Shown here: piece after piece, positions 42,770-43,585 of the stretch
How positions within the stretch are numbered: the stretch's first letter is position 1
Layout of the letters: each line of letters begins with the position of its first letter
Assembly: GCA_023511535.1 (NCBI GenBank)
Contig: JAIMBK010000021.1
Coordinates: forward strand, 1-43,585
Length of the DNA stretch: 43,585 nt
Direction: 5' to 3'
Origin: Armatimonadota bacterium
Lineage (GTDB): Bacteria; Bacillota; Desulfotomaculia; Desulfotomaculales; Nap2-2B
Made by a program: the position numbers and the translations under genes
The notes under the pieces: generated by a model
Told to the model about the DNA's origin: nothing
The model's input: the letters and a program-made list of their open reading frames with translations, nothing else
Database searches by the model: none

Positions 42770-43585
42770 TTATGCACTTAATGGCAATTGCTTCCACTTT
42801 GAGTTACTGTTAAACCACCTCATTTCCGCTCTATCAGGCCAATAAGCTTCACACAACCTTTGAAAACGTTTGGCTGCGGCATCCATTACAGGGTGGACAA
42901 CCACTCCTGCAGGGGAAGAACGGAATTCCACCCAACAGCGACTCCTGAAAAAAAGTCTTACAAGTTCTCCGTGCGTAACCACCTCACCTTCCTTATTGTG
43001 TTCCCACTGCGCAAAACGGACCAGAGTTTCCGCTACAAAAAGCAAGGTAAAATAAGCGTGGATGGTGTTTTCACTGGTTGAATGGCACTGGGCCAACCCC
43101 AGTTCCTGCTTCGCGTTCCGGAAGAAAATCTCTATCCGCCAGCGCTTCTGGTAGGCCACCACTACCTCCCTCGGGGCATCAAAACGATTGCTTAAGAGAA
43201 GGTACGCGCCTTTATAGGTAGCCGGGGGTTCCTGGTCGGCCGAAAGAGATAACTCCCTTGTTTCCGGAGTACTGTCTTCGGTTAGCCGGAGGACGGCCAC
43301 TACCGCCACCGGCCGGTACACCTTTTTTCTCCGCTTTCCTTTTGGGGTATCCACTTCCCTGGGAAAAGCCAGGAAAAGACCGGGAATGGCCAGAGAAACC
43401 AGACCTTTTTTCCCGATCGCCAGGAAAGGGTAGTACTGCCTTAAAAGCTGCCGGGCGTTCACCCGGACGTAACGGTCTTTTTTTTTACCCTGTTCCAGGC
43501 GGTAGAGCACGGTGTTCCGCTTGGCCTTGGTCACCCAGTCGTAGGATAAACCCTCCAGGGCCCAGAGGAAATCCTTGTTGAAGTA
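42770..43585 (-). mobile_element. IS4-type transposase, start beyond the window
   Basis: The frame is open from the right edge to 42770 and continues upstream of the window. The IS4 signature Y-(2)-R-(3)-E-(6)-K is exact in YQKRWRIEIFFRNAK, whose Glu is the third DDE residue. The N-terminal and central Asp lie at or beyond the window edge (NKDFLWALEGLSYDWVTKA is visible). The C-terminus looks complete. Terminal inverted repeats cannot be identified because only one end of the element is here. It is next to the AT-rich DUF4176 cluster. Confidence 0.88.

Overview
The window looks like chromosome from an anaerobic, low-GC-lineage but fairly GC-rich Firmicute of the Desulfotomaculum/Pelotomaculum/Peptococcaceae kind. 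This is an inference from the gene content: an electron-transferring flavoprotein and acyl-CoA dehydrogenase operon under sigma-54 control, an ArgCJBD/ArgF arginine pathway with ARG boxes, AcuA, DUF951, AgrBD, DUF1670, nif-type genes, and many TTG and GTG starts with strong GGAGG ribosome-binding sites. No rRNA or marker gene fixes the species.

Region 1 (1-10.4 kb, nearly all minus strand): tRNA-Thr(CGU), a 28-codon stump of a third acyl-CoA dehydrogenase, etfA, etfB, two acyl-CoA dehydrogenases, a thiolase and a two-subunit family I CoA-transferase. Read 5' to 3' this is a catabolic operon gctA-gctB-thiolase-acd-acd-etfB-etfA-(acd'): acid activation by CoA transfer, flavin-dependent dehydrogenation with electrons passed to ETF, and thiolysis. 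A textbook -24/-12 sigma-54 promoter lies just before gctA, and a PAS-AAA+-Fis sigma-54 activator is encoded immediately upstream. Next comes acuA, whose homologues silence acetyl-CoA synthetase by acetylation.

Region 2 (10.4-16 kb, plus strand): argC, argJ, argB and argD behind a promoter overlaid by tandem ARG boxes. The gaps between these genes are long and full of inverted and dispersed repeats. argF sits 12.3 kb away at 28.1 kb.

Region 3 (15.8-28.1 kb): accessory and decaying DNA between argD and argF. It holds a VanW-like stump, a diguanylate cyclase, an AlbA_2/Schlafen-type protein and a second fragment of such a gene, a frameshifted DUF1670 gene, an AT-rich agrBD quorum-sensing cluster (intact agrD, broken agrB) followed by two exported-protein genes (one frameshifted), a Cu-amine-oxidase-N/rhodanese wreck, a MarR regulator with an adjacent 4Fe-4S protein, an MCP plus CheW, an HD-GYP stump, and a 58-nt G homopolymer that may be an assembly artefact.

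Region 4 (28.1-34.2 kb): argF, an MFS transporter, a beta-CASP RNase, DUF951 and an M18 aminopeptidase.

Region 5 (34.4-39.8 kb, plus strand): a nif-derived locus with its own promoter, a roughly 450-nt leader ending in an intrinsic terminator, a NifN/K fragment, a NifE missing its C-terminus joined out of frame to NifB, a TIM-barrel-only NifV, a ModA-like lipoprotein, a conjugative-element gene fragment, and a second, 5'-truncated nifV.

Region 6 (40-43.6 kb): an MCP with a C-terminal Cache-like domain, a small AT-rich DUF4176 cluster of type VII secretion flavour, and an IS4-type transposase running off the right end.
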